From Rhizobiaceae bacterium (GTDB taxonomy: Bacteria > Pseudomonadota > Alphaproteobacteria > Rhizobiales > Rhizobiaceae), in contig JAMLJA010000002.1 in the NCBI GenBank assembly GCA_023953905.1, forward strand, positions 322,465-386,464: a stretch of 64,000 nucleotides of DNA. The letters are read 5' to 3'. Shown here in pieces: positions 61,462 through 64,000 of the stretch. A program made the translations under genes and the position numbers. The notes below the pieces were generated by a model, which saw only the letters and a list, made by a program, of their open reading frames with translations, was not told where the DNA came from and made no database searches. Positions within the stretch are counted from its first letter, which is position 1, and every line of letters starts with the position of its first letter.

Positions 61462-62274
61462 TCAACCGTCGATTTCAGCACCGATGATCGCAATGGCCTT
61501 CTGGTAAACGCCCGCTGCATTCCATCCCTGGATCGCGCCGAAATTCGCCTGTCCCGGCTGATAGCCGGCACCCGCGCGCCAGCCATGTCCGCGCAGGAAG
61601 TTGGCGGTCGACGCAAGTGCATCGGCCTTGTTGCGCAGATCGACGCGACCATCGCCGCTGCCATCCACGCCGTATTTCAGCACGTTGACGGGCAGAAACT
61701 GCGTCTGACCGACCTCGCCATGCATGGCGCCGACGGAAGAGCTGCTCAGCGTTCCGTTCTGCACAAGCCGCAACGCGGCATAAAGCTGGTTGGTAAAATA
61801 GTCCGAGCGCCGACAGTCATAAGCCAGCGTCGCCACCGCAGACAAAGTGTTGGAGTTGCCCATGAAGCTCCCGAACCCGGTCTCCATGCCCCAGATCGCG
61901 ATCAGCGGACCCGCAGGCACGCCGTAACGGCTCTCGATCTTGTTGAAGAGCGCCGCGTTCTGCTTCTTGAGGTTGCGGCCTTTGGAAATAATCGTCTTGG
62001 CGCCGCGCTTGGCCATGAACTGCTCCAGCGACAACTTGAAGCTCTTCTGGTTTCGGTCGGCATGGATGGTCTTCGTCGCATAGCTTGTCTTCGCCAATGC
62101 CGACAGCGCATTTCCCTTGATACCCTGAGACTTCGCCTCGGCAGCAAAAGACTGCTTCCAGGCATCGAATCCGCCTCCGCTGTTGCCGCAAGTCGCCGCT
62201 TGCGCCGCGCCCGCTCCGATCGCGAATACCGCGAACAGTGCCGCCACTGCTGTCTTTTTGGTCACCCCTGCCAT
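61462..62274 (-). CDS. Lytic murein transglycosylase (MltB-like)
   Basis: A 270-residue cell-wall enzyme. A signal peptide ends GAGAAQA near residue 26. The catalytic Glu lies in IAIWGMETGFGSFMGN, followed by VGAMHGEVGQTQFLPVNVLK and YGVDGSGDGRVDLRNKADAL ASTANFL in the substrate groove, as in MltB/SLT_2 proteins. It cleaves peptidoglycan to anhydro-muropeptides. Start 62274 has GAGGAG upstream; an upstream ATG at 62313 adds only charged residues. Confidence 0.9.
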   Translation of the reverse strand: MAGVTKKTAVAALFAVFAIGAGAAQAATCGNSGGGFDAWKQSFAAEAKSQGIKGNALSALAKTSYATKTIHADRNQKSFKLSLEQFMAKRGAKTIISKGRNLKKQNAALFNKIESRYGVPAGPLIAIWGMETGFGSFMGNSNTLSAVATLAYDCRRSDYFTNQLYAALRLVQNGTLSSSSVGAMHGEVGQTQFLPVNVLKYGVDGSGDGRVDLRNKADALASTANFLRGHGWRAGAGYQPGQANFGAIQGWNAAGVYQKAIAIIGAEIDG

Positions 62275-62491
62275 GAATAGCTCCTCGTTGCCCTTGTGGT
62301 GGTATTTATGCACGTTATTCCTGCCGGAAGCGCGTTAATCGCCCAGATTTCAGTCGTTGAAGAGGATGTTTGAGGCCAAAGCAAGTCACGGGCGCGTCAG
62401 ACGGCACGATTCAGGCGCAATGCAGCATTGTTGCCACGTTGACTCGCACAGAGACCTTCGCCTGCATCAAGCCAGCCTTAACCTTGCTTAA

Positions 62492-62523
62492 ATGCGCATG
62501 GCTTAGCGATGGTAGATGCGCAT
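62492..62523. promoter_or_regulatory. Pair of ATGCGCAT palindromes upstream of the GGDEF gene
   Basis: ATGCGCAT occurs at 62492-62499 and at 62516-62523, 24 bases apart centre to centre, with a third partial copy (AATGCGC) just after. They lie 43 to 74 bases before the GGDEF start. This may be an operator with two half-sites on one face of the helix. Confidence 0.4.
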
Positions 62524-62565
62524 TGAATGCGCGGCCCAACTCGCGCGAGGTCAAGCGGAAACCTT

Positions 62566-64000
62566 ATGTTCCGTGCACAGATCAAAGCCCACCGGTCCAG
62601 ACTTTCCAGCAGTCTTCGCGCGCGCGTGCTTTTGCTGATCGTCGCCATCTTCGCGGCAATTGCAGTGCCCAGCGCGTTTGCTTTTACCTACTTCGTAGAT
62701 TCTGCCGTGCTCAAGCTGGGTACTCTGTTTGCCGAAAAGCAGATCCAGTATGACCGCCTTCGCGGCTTGGAAATGCTCAACCGGGAGGTCGGCCTGGCCG
62801 AAACTCTGACCCGATCGCCCTCAATGATCGCCTGGGCTGAGCATGAGTCTTCCCCAGAACAGCGCGCGCGTGGGATCGCTGAGCTCGAGCGCTATCGCCT
62901 GCTGTTTCGTGACCAAAGCTATTTCTTCGTCCACGACGCCACAGGAAATTACTACTTCAACGACAGCAGTAACTCCTTCGCGGGACGCCAGTTGCGCTAT
63001 TCGGTGCGCGCCGGCAATCCGCGAGACGGGTGGTACTTCAAGACGATCGCCGGCGACCCGGGGTGCCAGTTGAACGTCGACAATGACGATAACCTGCGTG
63101 TGACGAAGGTCTGGATCAACTGCATCGTCGAACATGGTGGCAAGCGGCTGGGCGTACTTGGCACCGGCATCGATCTTTCGACCTTCATCAACCAGGTCGT
63201 CAACAGCGGCCAGGATGGCATTCAAAGCCTGTTTGTCGACGGCGATGGTGCCGTTCAGGCCAGCGCCGACCGCAATGAAATCGATTTCCACAGCCTCACC
63301 AAGACTGCAGGCGAACGCAAGACGATCTATCAGATGCTGGACGACGCCGACGAGCGGCTGCGCCTCGAAAAGATGATGGCGGCGGCGGCATCTGGCGGTC
63401 AGGAAGTCTCTCCGGAGTTCATGCATCTAGAAGGCCGTCGCGTCCTGATCGGCATCGGCTACCTGAACGGTCTCGACTGGTACAATGTGACGATACTCGA
63501 CTCCGGAAAGGTCATTGATCGCGGTCTGTTTTGGCCGTTGGCCGCTCTTCTTGCCGTCGTGATGGCGGCCGCCGCGGGGCTCGTGACCTGGCTCTTCAAA
63601 CGCAGCGTTCTGGATCGGCTGGCGCGCATGGAACAATCGGTGAATCGGATAGAAGCAGGCGACTATGGCGATAGCGTCGATCAATCGCCTGACGAGATCG
63701 GCCGCCTGTCGCAGTCGCTGCATGCGATGGCGGAATTTGTACGCGACAACACGAAAATGCTGGAACTGGCGGTGCGGGAAAGGACCCAACAGCTGGAGCT
63801 CATCGCCTATGTCGATCATTTGACGGGCATCGCCAACCGTCGCGGCTTCACCCAGAGCTTTCATCGGAAGCACGATGTTTCGAAGCCACCCCTTGGCCTT
63901 CTTCTGCTGGATATCGATGGCTTCAAAACCGTCAATGACCGCTTCGGCCACACAGCAGGTGACGAGATCGTCATTCAAATGGCGAACCGCCTGACCGAAA
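62566..64000 (+). CDS. Membrane sensor diguanylate cyclase (CACHE-HAMP-GGDEF), C-terminus beyond window
   Basis: Open from ATG 62566 to the window end (478 codons). Residues 18-45 are a first membrane helix. About 50-320 is a periplasmic sensor domain with YRLLFRDQSYFFVHDATGNY and LGVLGTGIDLSTFINQVV, typical of dCACHE. Near residues 323-345 is the second helix, then a HAMP segment (RMEQSVNRIEAGDYGDSVDQ). The cyclase domain begins DHLTGIANRRGF and LLLDIDGFKTVNDRFGHTAG near residue 445. The GGDEF signature itself lies outside the window, so activity cannot be judged. GCGGAAACC precedes the ATG. Confidence 0.88.
   Translation, partial: MFRAQIKAHRSRLSSSLRARVLLLIVAIFAAIAVPSAFAFTYFVDSAVLKLGTLFAEKQIQYDRLRGLEMLNREVGLAETLTRSPSMIAWAEHESSPEQRARGIAELERYRLLFRDQSYFFVHDATGNYYFNDSSNSFAGRQLRYSVRAGNPRDGWYFKTIAGDPGCQLNVDNDDNLRVTKVWINCIVEHGGKRLGVLGTGIDLSTFINQVVNSGQDGIQSLFVDGDGAVQASADRNEIDFHSLTKTAGERKTIYQMLDDADERLRLEKMMAAAASGGQEVSPEFMHLEGRRVLIGIGYLNGLDWYNVTILDSGKVIDRGLFWPLAALLAVVMAAAAGLVTWLFKRSVLDRLARMEQSVNRIEAGDYGDSVDQSPDEIGRLSQSLHAMAEFVRDNTKMLELAVRERTQQLELIAYVDHLTGIANRRGFTQSFHRKHDVSKPPLGLLLLDIDGFKTVNDRFGHTAGDEIVIQMANRLTE

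Overview
The window looks like chromosomal DNA from a high-GC alphaproteobacterium of the Hyphomicrobiales, most like the Phyllobacteriaceae (Mesorhizobium, Nitratireductor or Aquamicrobium relatives). The signs are a giant NAD-glutamate dehydrogenase of about 1600 residues, a glnK-amtB pair with an NtrC/sigma-54 type promoter region, an ftsK-lolA-xthA run, an IalB-family protein, DUF1127, DUF465 and DUF6074 small proteins, and many ABC importers. Genus is inferred from family knowledge, not from a search. I saw no rRNA, tRNA, CRISPR array, insertion sequence or phage gene.

Layout. 1-6400: start of a small membrane protein, propionyl-CoA synthetase, a UvrD-like helicase, an SDR dehydrogenase, a DUF1127-like peptide gene bracketed by two copies of a 27-base inverted-repeat element, and a WYL regulator. 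6491-11301: a ribose-type sugar ABC importer (binding protein, double ATPase, permease) ending in its own LacI-type regulator, with a perfect LacI-like operator in front and a strong intercistronic hairpin. 11316-13479: two tandem small acetyltransferases, a hydrolase and an MhqO-like dioxygenase in one tight leftward operon. 13695-15242: a sulfatase. 15248-24508: a self-contained divergent ten-gene locus. Leftward are livGFHM, an aldo/keto reductase fused to a RidA domain, and a 2H phosphoesterase. Rightward are a GntR/FCD regulator, a TIGR04076-like protein, a second aldo/keto reductase and the periplasmic binding protein. A palindromic operator lies between the arms.

24564-35707 is mostly housekeeping: an Atg22/UMF1-type MFS protein, NAD-glutamate dehydrogenase, YbaK, a UbiH-type hydroxylase, TesB, GlnK and AmtB. 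35908-44372 is the most unusual part. It holds a methyltransferase, a 1262-residue S-layer-like RTX protein, an XRE-type regulator, and a 798-residue protein that shares the first protein's N-terminal domain but carries a beta-solenoid-like body instead. The shared domain resembles, from memory, the N-terminal anchoring region of Caulobacter RsaA, and both proteins end like type I secretion substrates. The block looks like a surface-layer island placed between amtB and ftsK.

44708-64000 returns to core genes: ftsK, lolA, xthA, a divergent pair of DUF465 genes, purEK, DUF6074, rpmJ (zinc-free form), a TPR protein, an alpha/beta hydrolase, DUF1232, IalB, DUF1294, rlmN, a LysE exporter, a secreted hypothetical protein, argG, a membrane hydrolase, a lytic transglycosylase, and the start of a GGDEF sensor protein cut by the window end.
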